Positions 19,207 to 29,000 of a DNA stretch of 64,000 nucleotides are shown piece by piece. Made by a program: the position numbers and the translations under genes. Below the pieces are notes generated by a model. The model worked only from the letters and a program-made list of their open reading frames with translations, was not told the DNA's origin and did not search any database. Each line of letters opens with the position of its first letter. Position 1 is the stretch's first letter. The stretch comes from Closterium sp. NIES-65 (Eukaryota > Streptophyta > Zygnematophyceae > Desmidiales > Closteriaceae): contig CANXME010000213.1 of the NCBI GenBank assembly GCA_948144175.1, positions 4,664,501 through 4,728,500 on the forward strand. Reading direction: 5' to 3'.

Positions 19207-22200
19207 ATGGCTACCCCTAGTGTCCTTGCTTTTGACGCTGAGGGTCGAGCCATTGACTTTGAGGTCTGGGTCGACGACCTGCAGCTGTTCTTACAGTGCG
19301 ATAGGGCGGACGGTCTTTCTCTCTTTGACCTCACCTCTGGCGCCTCTCCTGCCCCTGCTACTGATGCTGACCCCACTGTTCGTTCTCAGTGGGCCACCCG
19401 CGATGCTGCTGCACGTCTTGCTGTGCGTCGCCACCTGCCTACCTCTGAGCGCGCGCACTTTAGTCAGTACAAGAGTGCTCAGACCTTGTACGACGCTGTA
19501 GTTGCGCGCTACTCTTCCCCTGCCACTGTTGCACTGAGCCGCCTCATGCTACCGTACCTCTTTCCTGACCTTGCTGCCTTTCCTACAGTCGCTGACCTCA
19601 TTACGCACCTCCGCACTAGTGACACTTGCTACCGCGCCGCGCTTCCTGCTGAGTTCTGCGCCAAGAACCCCCCCCCCCATGTACATCACTCTTTATTACA
19701 TAGTCACACGCCTCCCTGACTCCCTTCGCGTAGTCAGGGATCACTTCCTCTCAGTCTGTCCCACCAATCTCACTGTTGACCTCGTCGAGAAGGCCCTCCT
19801 GGCGGCGGAGAAGAGCATCGTCGCTGTAGAAGCCTCTCGTGGTGACCCTCGCACCCCCATCTTTGAGGGGTGTTCTTCTTTCCCCCTGCTGCCCTCTGTT
19901 GCCTCTGCTGCTGCTGCCGACCTGCTTGGTCTTGAGTCGGTCGGCGCGGCGCCTGCCCCTAGCGGGAGACGCCGCCCTGGCAAGGGCAAGGGGGGCAAGG
20001 GCGCGGGTGGAGCTGGCGGGGGCGGTGGAGGTGGCAGTGGAGGCGGCGGAGGGAGTGGGGGTGGCGGTGGGAGTGGTGGCGGGGGTGGTGGTGGTGGTGG
20101 CGGCGGCGGAGGCAGAGGCGGTGGCGGCGGCAGCGGTGGGAGCGGAGGCGGCGGTGGTGGCGGGGGTGGAGGCGGCGGTGGCGGAGGGGGTGGAGCTGGT
20201 CGGGGTGGTGCCCCGCAGCCGAGCGGCTCTGGTGGTGGTCAGCGCCAGCAGCAGCAGCGTTCTTGGGACATCCCCCCGCCTCAGCAGCTCCGTGAGTGGT
20301 ACACGCAGCGTCAGCGTGGTGGGGGTTTTGGTCCGTGCACCTACGTCCTTCGTTCCGGCGACCGCGCGGGTGAGCAGTGTGGGGGTGCCCACCCCACCCA
20401 GCGCTGCTTTGGCCGCCTGATGGACGCTTGGCGTCAGCAGTTCCCCGAGGCTAGTGAGATTCCCCGCTGGGGAGAGCTGTCTAGGGCTGGCGTAGCTATC
20501 TTTGATCTTGACTTTGATGCTATCCTTGCTGCCATGTATGCTGTGACTATTAGTGATGAGGGTGACTGTTACCGGTGTTTCCCGCCCGACCCGGGCATTG
20601 GTACTGCTGCGCTAGGTGCTTGGGAGGCTGCTGCTCTAGGTGCCAGCGCGTCTGCACCCTCAGGTACTGGTGAGGCTGCGCTCTCAGGTACCGCGTCGGC
20701 TTCGGCCTCCCTCACTTTCACACTTGACTCAGGGGCTTCTCGCTCCTCCTTTCGTGACCGCACCACACTCACGCCGCTTGGTCGGCCGGTTGCGGTCTCC
20801 CTGGCTGACCCCTCTGGGGGTCCTGTCCTCTCTCACTTCTCCACTGTCCTCCCGTGTCCGGCTGCCCCCTCGGGCACCTTGTCTGGTCTGTACCTCCCCT
20901 CGTTCTCCACGAACTTGGTGAGTGGTGCTGACTTGCAGGATGCGGGGGTTCACCAGTTTACTCCTGCGAGTCAGCGGGTGACCCACTACTCGGACGCCCG
21001 CACAGGCCGACACCTGGCCACGTTTTCGCGTCGGCCGGGGTCGAGTCTCTACACCCTGACCACTGAGTCTCCTCCTGTCCCTGCGTCTGGCCAGGTAGCT
21101 GCGTCGGGTCAGGTGTTTGCTGCTGCGTCCAGGTCTGGTCCTGAGACTGCCCCCTGCTCGTGTCGCCTCCCGTCTCACGAGACTCTCCTGTGGCACCACC
21201 GTCTTGGCCACCCCTTCTTGCCTCGTCTGCGGGGCATGGCTTCCCGTGTCCTTGTCTCTGGTCTCCCCCGGTCTCTCCCTCCCCTTCCTCCGGGGCCAGG
21301 ACCTTCCTGTGTCCCCTGTGTCGAGGGGCGGCTCCGGGCTGCCCCTCACTCCTCCCAGTTTCCCCTGACAGAGGCTCCTCTACAGACGCTTCACATGGAC
21401 GTGTGGGGCCCGGCCCGCGTCCGTGGACAGGGTCACGAGCGCTACTTCCTACTGGTGGTTGACGACTACTCGCGTTACACCACAGTCTTCCCCTTGCGCA
21501 GCAAGGGTGATGTCACTGAGGTGTTGATCGACTCGATCCGCGCAGCTCGTCTCCAGCTCAGGAGGAGCTTCGGCTCGGACTTTTCTGTTCTGCGTCTGCA
21601 CTCTGACCAAGGTGGAGAGTTCTCCTCTGGCCTTCTACGAGCCTACTGTCGTGCACGAGGCATCCGCCAGACCTTTACGCTTTCGACTCTCCACAGCAAA
21701 ATGGGATTGCTGAGCACCGCATTGGCATGGTAATGGACGTCGCTCGTACGTCCATGATGCATGCGGCTGCCCCCCATTTTCTGTGGCCGTTTGCGGTTCG
21801 GTACGCGGCGCATCAGATCGACCTTCACCCCAGGGTCTCCCGGCGGGAGACCTCCCCAGCTCTGCAGTGGACGGGGAAGGTCGGCGATGCTGCGTTCCGT
21901 GTCTGGGGATCTCGGGCGTTTGTCCACGACTTGTCTGCGGACAAGCTGTCCCCTCGTGCTGCTCCCTGTGTCTTCCTTGGGTTCCCCCCTGACGCCCCCG
22001 GGTGGCAGTTCTACCACCCCACCTCTCGTCGTGTTTTGTCCTCCCAGGACGTCACGTTCGACGAGTCAGTCCCCTTCTACCGCCTCTTCCCCTACCGCAC
22101 TCCTTCCCTCCCCCCGCCACCGCACTTCCTTGTGCCAGGTCCCCCCCCGGTAGACCCCCTTCCCCCTCAGGGTCCTGCCCCTTCAGGTGTGTCCCAGGTA

Positions 22201-25128
22201 GACGCAGTCGAGCCAGTCGAGGTTGCTGGTGACTCTGGTACTGCTGCGGGTGCTGAGCCTGGGGGTGCTGACTCTTAGGGTGCTGCGCGCGTGGGTGCTG
22301 AGCCTGGGGGTGCTGAGCCTGGGGGTGCTGTGTCTGGGGGTGCTAAGACTGGGGGTGCTGCGACTGGGGGTGCTCAGCCTGGGGGTGCTGAGCCTGGGGG
22401 TGCTCCGTCAGGAGCTACTGAGCCAGGGGGTGCTGCGTCTGGAGCTACTGAGCCAGGGGGTGCTGCGTCTGGAGCTGCTGAGCCTCCAGTTGAGGAGCCT
22501 GCGGCCAGTGGACCACCCCTTGTGGCGTCTGGCGGTGCGGGGCCTGGACGTTCTCAGGGTGCTTCGTCTCGGCGGGAGCCACTCTCTCCACAGGAGCTGC
22601 GCGAGTGGTTTGCTTGCCGCTGGAGGCGTACTGCTGGAGCTGGAGCTTCTTCGGCCGCTGAGGGTACTTGTGCCGTCGGTCCCGGAGCTGCTGGGCCCTC
22701 GGGTCCGCCTGGAGCTGGAGCTGCTGAGGGTGTTGGTGCTGAGACTGCTGTTGTCCTTCCTGGCGGTGGTCCTGCTGCGGGTGCTGCTGGTGCTGCTGGA
22801 GGTCCTGCAGCTGGAGGTGCTCTTGGCACTGGTGCTGCCGCTGCGGGTGCTGGTGCTGTCCCTGCTGTGTCTGGAGTTGCCGCGCGGCCTCGGCCGTACT
22901 TCGTTCCGCTCCTACAGCAGGTTCTTGGTCTTTCTCCTCCTGTAGAGTGTCCACTGCCTGTCCAGTCACAGTCACAGTTAGAGACCGCCTCCCCACTTCC
23001 TGCTCCCTCTCCTTACACTGGTCCTACTGGAGGTCTTACTGAGCGTCGTGAGCCTGCGTCTCGTCCCGCGTCGCCTGTTCGTGCTGCTCGCGCTAGTGGT
23101 CGCGGTTCGCGTCAGCGTCCTCCTCCTGTCCCTGGCACGCACCGGATGTCTCTGTGTCCGTCCACTGCTCCTCTGCATGTCCCTTTGCCTTCTCCTGCTT
23201 CCTCTCTTCCTGCGCTTGCCGACCCGGCGTCGGACTCTCTTCGTGCTGCCAGTTCTACTGTCACGCGTCTCCTTGCTACTGCCGTCACTGACCCCTCTTT
23301 TGAGTCCACTGCTGCGTCTGCTCTTGTTGCTGAGCTCGTCGACTTTGCTGCTCGCTGTCGTCTAGACTACGCTGCTAGTCTTGTTGCTGAGTCTGTGTGT
23401 GTCTGTCCTCCGTCCGTCGGGGGTGAGTGTGCTCTTGGCACGAACGTCCTTGAGGACAGGCAAGAGGAGTTCCAGTGTCTGGCTGCTGCTTCACCTCATC
23501 TCGCGTCCGTACTGCTTGCCCCTGAGGGAGACCCGGATGCACTAGACATCCCGACTCCGGGCTCTTACGCGGAGGACGTAGAGGGTACCTACTCCTCTAA
23601 GTGGCAGGCAGCTATGGATGCAGAGATGGCTTACTGGAAGTCCACAGGCACCTACGTTGATGCGGTTCCCCCTCCTGGGGCGAACATCGTCAGTGGCATG
23701 TGGATCTTCAGGGTGAAGCGGCCGCCGGGCTCTCCACATGTCTTCAAGGCGCGGTACATGGCTCATGGCTTCAGTCAGCGGCAAGGAGTTGACTACTTTC
23801 AGACCTTCTCTCCCACCCCGGAGATGACCACTCTTCGGGTGCTGCTGCACATAGCCGCTCAGCGCGACTACAAGCTTCACTCTCTTGACTTCAGCACTGC
23901 TTTCTTGCAGGGTAGCCTGCACGAGGAGATCTGGCTGCACCGTTCACCTGGCTTCACTGGGACTTTCCCTCCTGGCACCGAGTGGAGCCTCCGACGGCCA
24001 GTCTACGGTCTCCGCCAGGCACCGCGTGAGTGGCACGACACACTGAGGACTACGCTTGCGGCTCTTGGGTTTGCTCCCTCTACTGCTGACCCGTCGTTGT
24101 TTCTGCGCACCAACACCTCTCTGCCGCCGTTCTACATCCTCGTGTACGTCGACGACTTGGTCTTTGCCACAGCTGACACTGCTGGACTCGCCTACGTGAA
24201 GTCCGAGCTGCAGAAGAGACACACGTGCACAGACTTGGGTGAACTGCGCAGCTACCTTGGCTTGCAGATCACCCGGGACAGAGCACAGCGCACCATTACC
24301 CTGACTCAGTCACACATGGTGCAGCAGGTCCTTCAGCGCTTCGGCTTCACGTACTCCTCGCCTCAGGCCACTCCTTTGTCTACTCGCCACTCGCTCTCAG
24401 CTCTGCCTTCGGATGAGTCCGTAGAGTCGAGTGGCCCGTACCCAGAGCTTGTTGGCTGCCTCATGTACCTGATGACCTGCACACGACCTGACCTTGCATA
24501 CCCTCTTAGCATTCTTGCGCGCTATGTTGCTCCTGGGAGACACCGACCAGAGCACATGGCTGCAGCGAAGAGGGTGTTGCGCTACTTGTGCAGTACGTCG
24601 GGCATGGGGCTAGTGCTTGGAGGGCGGAGTCCAGTGGTCCTCACTGGGCACCCGGACGCGTCTTGGGCTGACGACCAGGCTACTCAGCGGTCGTCACAGG
24701 GTTACACCTTCAGTCTTGGTTCCGGCTCTATTTCGTGGCGGGCTACTCGCTCGTCTTCTGTTCTCGGCTCCATTTGTGAGGCTGAGATCTACGCCGGGGC
24801 CATGGCTGCTCAGGAGCTTCGCTGGCTCACCTACCTGCTGACTGACCTTGGAGAGCCGCCTCGTTCTCCTCCAGTGCTGTACGTAGACAACAGGGCCATG
24901 TTGGCCTTGTGTCGAGAGCAGCGCCTGGAGCACAGAACGAAGCACATTGCTCTCCGCTACTTTCTTGCTTGTGAGCTGCAGCAGCGTGGTCAGTTGCAGC
25001 TTGCGTACGTGGCCTCTGAGGCCAACACTGCTGATGTTTTCACCAAGGCACTTCCGCCTTGTGATCATCAGCGCTTCTGCACTCAGCGGGGACTTGTACC
25101 TGTCTTACCTCACTTGCTCACCTCTTGA
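19207..25128 (+). pseudogene. gag-pol polyprotein of copia B, two frameshifts and one stop
   Basis: ATG at 19207 (MATPSVLAFDAEGRAIDFEV). Gag runs to about 20200 and ends in a Gly-rich tract (20000-20215). The expanded zinc knuckle has Cys codons 20336, 20378 and 20405 and His 20390. Protease DSG is at 20726-20734. Integrase has HHRLGH/C-x2-C (about 21190-21330), MDVWGP, HSDQGGEF (Asp 21605) and the catalytic Glu codon 21712. A Gly-Ala-Glu-Pro repeat linker spans 22240-22490. Reverse transcriptase has YVDD at 24145-24156. RNase H has GHPDASWADD (about 24649), CEAEIY and YVDNRAML; the end is TGA at 25128. The frame slips at an 11-C run (19669-19679) and again near 21680-21690 between the integrase Asp and Glu; TAG interrupts at 22276-22278. 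About 1,974 codons if continuous. Confidence 0.94.
22240..22490 (+). repeat. 15-18-bp coding minisatellite inside copia B pol
   Basis: Repeats of GGTGCTGAGCCTGGG and close variants encode Gly-Ala-Glu-Pro-Gly-type peptides in the linker between integrase and reverse transcriptase. The in-frame stop at 22276 lies inside it. Confidence 0.85.
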
Positions 25129-25335
25129 TCTTACTTGTACTCTTGCATATATATATACATGCTCTTGCTTGTTTAGTGTTTTATATATATGTGCACTCCT
25201 GCATGTGAACTGGCCTTGTGGCCTTGACTTTGTGCTCGGACTGTGTGGTGACTTTATGATCCACCCTGAGCTTGCTTTGCTTTGCTTGACTGGTCTTGTG
25301 ACCCCTTGTTCTCCCCCACTTTGCCTATGGGGGTG
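25129..25335 (+). other. 3' untranslated region and polypurine tract of copia B
   Basis: It contains ATATATATATAC-like stretches (25147-25160, 25183-25192) and a segment shared with TRIM D. It ends in ATGGGGGTG (25327-25335), the presumed plus-strand primer next to the 3' LTR. Confidence 0.8.
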
Positions 25336-25468
25336 TGTCAGAACATATAGCTTTTGCATATTGTGTAGGCTATAGTAGGGTAGCCCATAATGGGTACAAC
25401 CCAATTAGGGTTAGTACTTGTACTCACTTCATTCATAGTTCATTCATTCCATTGCTCAACTCTTCTCA
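25336..25468 (+). repeat. 3' LTR of copia B (133 bp)
   Basis: 131/133 identical by eye to the 5' LTR; followed by the target duplicate AATGG. Confidence 0.96.
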
Positions 25469-25559
25469 AATGGGGCAGGTGATGGAAAGCGGGAGAATGG
25501 GGCGGGTGATGGAAAGCGGGAGAATGGGGCGGGGTGATGGAAAGCGGGGGAACGGGGCG
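25469..25559 (+). repeat. 28-bp satellite F, short segment after copia B
   Basis: About three units continuing the array cut by copia B, ending where the 17-bp satellite cluster begins. Confidence 0.95.
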
Positions 25560-26040
25560 TGCCTGGTCCAGGAGTGTGCATGGTCTAGGAGCTTGCTTGG
25601 TCCAGGAGCCTGCTTGGTCTAAGAGCTTGCCTGGTCCAGGAGCTTGCCTGGTCCAGGAGCTTGTCTGGTTTAGAGGCTTGCCTGGTCCAGGTGCTTGCCT
25701 GGTCCAGGAGCTTGCCTAATTAGGAGCTTGCCTAGTCCAAGAGCTTGTATGGTCAAAGAGCTTGCCTGGTCCAAGAGTTTGCCTGGTCCAAGAGCTAGCA
25801 TGGTCCAGGAACTTAGGGACCAAGCAAGCTCCTGGACCATGCAAGCTCTTTGACTAGACAAGCTCTTGGACTAGGCAAGCTCCTAACCAGGCAAGCTTGT
25901 CTGGTCAAAGAGCTCGCTTGGTCCACGAGCTTGCCTGGTCCAGGAGCTTGCCTAGTCCAAGAGCTTGTATGGTCAAAGAGCTTGCCTGGTCCAAGAGCTT
26001 GCCTAGTCCAAGAGCTAGCCTGGTCCAAGAGCAAGCTCCA
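25560..26040. repeat. Cluster of 17-bp satellite G embedded in satellite F, with strand switches
   Basis: About 28 units of the 17-bp repeat. The plus strand reads CCTGGTCCAGGAGCTTG up to about 25812, then the complement CAAGCTCCTGGACCAGG to about 25893, then the first orientation again to 26040. The cluster matches the start of the main 17-bp array (40845-41240) variant by variant. Confidence 0.93.
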
Positions 26041-29000
26041 TCTCGGGGAGATGGAATGCGGGAGAATGGGGCGGGGTGATGGATAGCAGGAGAATGGGGC
26101 GGAATGAAGGAAAGCGGGAGAATGGGGAAGGTGATGGAAAGCGGGAGAATGGGGCGGGTGATGGAAAGCGGGAGAATGGGGCGGGGTGATGGAAAGCGGG
26201 AGAATGGGGCCGGGTGATGGAACACGGGAGAACGGGGCGGAATGAAGGAAAGCGGGAGAATGGGGAAGTTGATGGAAAGCGGGAGAATGGGGCGGGTGAT
26301 GGAAAGCGGGAGAATGGGGCGGGGTGATGGAAAGCGGGAGAATGGGGCGGGGTGATGGAAAGCGAGAGAATTGGGCTGGGTGATGGAAAGCGGGAGAACG
26401 GGGCGGGGTGATGTAAAGCGGGAGAGTCGGCGGGGTGATGGAATGAGGGAGAATGGAGCGGGGTGATGGAAAGCGGGAGAATGAGGCGGGGTGATGGAAA
26501 GAGGGAGAATGGGGCGGGTGATGGAAAGCAGGAGAACGGGGCGGGGTGATGGAAAGAGGGAGAACGGGGCAGGGTGATGGAAAGAGGGTGAATGAGGTGG
26601 GGTGATGGAAAGAGGCAGAATGAGGCGGGGTGATGGAAAGCGGGAGAATGGGGTGGGGTGATGGAAAGCGGGAGATTGGGGCGGGGTGCTAGATAGCGGG
26701 AGAATGGGGCGGGGTGATGGAAAGCGGGAGAATGGGGCGGGGTTATGGAAAAAGAGAGAATGGGGCGGGGTTATGGAAAGAGGGAGAATGGGGTGGGGTG
26801 ATGGATAGTGGGAGAATGAGGTGGGGTGATGGAAAGCAGGAGAATGGGGCCGGTGATGGAAAGCGGGAGAATGGGGCGTGGAGATGGAAAGTGGGAGAAT
26901 GGGGCGGGGTGATGGAAAGCGGGAGAATGGGGCTGGGTGATGGAAAGCGGGACAATGGGGTGGGGTGATGGAAAGCGGGAGAACAGGGCGGGGTGATGGT
27001 AAGCGGGAGAGTCGGCGGTGTGATGGAATGAGGGAGAATGGATTGGGGTGATGGAAAGCGAGAGAATGGGGCTGGGTGATGGAAAGAGGGAGAATGGGGC
27101 AAGGTGATGGAAAGAGGAAGAATGGGGAGGGAGATGGAAAGAGGGAGAATGGGGCTGGGTGATGGAAAGCGGGAGAATGGGGCGGGGTGATGGAAAGCGG
27201 GAGAATGGGGCGGGGTGATGGAAAGCAGGAGAATGGGGCGGGGTGATTGAAAGAGGGAGAATGGGGTGGGGTGATGGAAAGTGGGAGAATGATGCAGGGT
27301 GATGGAAAGAGGGAGAATGGGGCGGTTGATGGAAAGCGGGAGAATGGGGCGGGGTGATGGAAAGAGGTAGAATGATGAGGGGTGATGGAAAGCGGGAGAA
27401 TGAGGCGGGGTGATGGAAAGCGGGAGAATGGGGTGGGTGATGGAAAGCAGGAGAATCGGGCGGGGTGATGGAAAGCGGGAGAAGGGGGCGGGTGATAGAA
27501 AGCGGGAAAATGGGGTGGTTGATGGAAAGCGGGAGAATGGGGCGGGGTGATGGAAAGCATGAGAATGGGGCGGGGGGATGGAAAGCAGGAGAACGGGGCG
27601 GGGTGATGGAAAGCGGGAGAATGGGGCGGGGTGATGGAAAGCGGGAGAATGGGGCGGGGTGATGGAAAGCGAGAGAATGGGGCGGGGTGATGGAAAGCGG
27701 GAGAATGGGGCGGGGTGATGGAAAGCGGGAGAATGGGGCGGGGAGATGGAAGCAGGAGAATGTGGTGGGGTGATGAAAAGCAGGAGAATGGGGCGGGGTG
27801 ATGAAAAGCAGGAGAATGGGGCGGGGTGATGGAAAGCTGGAGAACGGGGCGGGGTGATGGAAAGCGAGAGAACGGGGCGGGGTGATGGAAAGCGGGAGAA
27901 TGGGGCGGGCTGATGGAAAGCGGGACAATGGGGTGGGGTGATGGAAAGCGGGAGAATGGGGCGGGGTGATGGAAAGCGGGAGAATGGGGCGGGGTGATGG
28001 AAAGCGGGAGAATAGGGTGGGTGATGGAAAGCGGGAGAATGGGTCGGGGTGATGGGAAGCGGAAGAATGGGGCGGGGTGATGGAAAGAGGGAGAATGGGG
28101 TGGAGTGATGGAAAGAGGGAGAATAAGGCGAGTTGATGGAAAGCAGAAGAATGGGGCGGGGTGATGGAAAGCGGGAGAATGGGGTGGGGTGATGAAAAGC
28201 GGGAGAATGGGGCGGGGTGATGGAAAGCGGGAGAATGGGGCGGGGTGATGGAAAGCGGAAGAATGGGGCGGGGTGATGGAAAGAGGGAGAATGGGGTGGG
28301 TTGATTGAAAGCAGGAGAATGGGGCAGGGTGATGGAAAGAGGGATAATGGGGCGGGAGATGGAAAGCAGGAGAATGGGGCGGGGTGATAGAAAGAGGCAG
28401 AATGATGCGGTTTGATGGAAAGCGGGAGAATGGGGTGGGGTGATGGAAATCGGGAGAATGGGGTGGTTGATTGAAAGCGGGAGAATGGGGCGGGGTTATG
28501 GAAAGAGGGAGAATGGGGCGGGGTTTGTAAAGAGGGAGAATGGGGTGGGGTGAAGGAAATCGAGAGAATGGGGCGGGGTGATGGAAAGCGGGAGAATGGG
28601 GCGGGGTGATGGGAAGCGGGAGAATGGAGCGGAGTGATGGAAAGTGGGAGAAAGGGGCGGCTTTATGGAAAGCGGGAGAATGGGGCGGGGTGATGGAAAG
28701 CAGGCGAATGGGGCGGGGTGATGGAAAGCGGGAGATTGGGGTGGGGTGATGGAAAGCGGAAGATTGGGGTGGGGTGATGGAAAACGGGAGAATGGGGCGA
28801 GGTGATGGAAAGCGGGAGAACGGGGCGGGGTGATGGAAAGCGGGAGAAAGGGGCGGGGTGATGGAAAGCGGGAGAATGGGGCGGGGTGATGGAAAGCGGA
28901 AGATTGGGGTGGGGTGATGGAAAGCGGGAGAATGGGGCGAGGTGATGGAAAGCGGGAGAACGGGGCGGGGTGATGGAAAGCGGGAGAAAGGGGCGGGGTG

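Larger units (their letters stand above)
18012..25468 (+). mobile_element. Complete Ty1/copia retrotransposon B (7,457 bp) inserted in satellite F
   Basis: The LTRs are 133 bp each (18012-18144 and 25336-25468), identical except for two positions. The flanking target duplication AATGG (18007-18011 and 25469-25473) is perfect. A primer site, repetitive leader, gag-pol and polypurine tract lie between them in the expected order. Pol order is protease, integrase, reverse transcriptase, RNase H, which defines Ty1/copia. Only two LTR differences indicate a recent insertion, younger than the array it interrupts. The coding frame has two frameshifts and one nonsense codon, so the copy as given is not autonomous. 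Confidence 0.96.
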
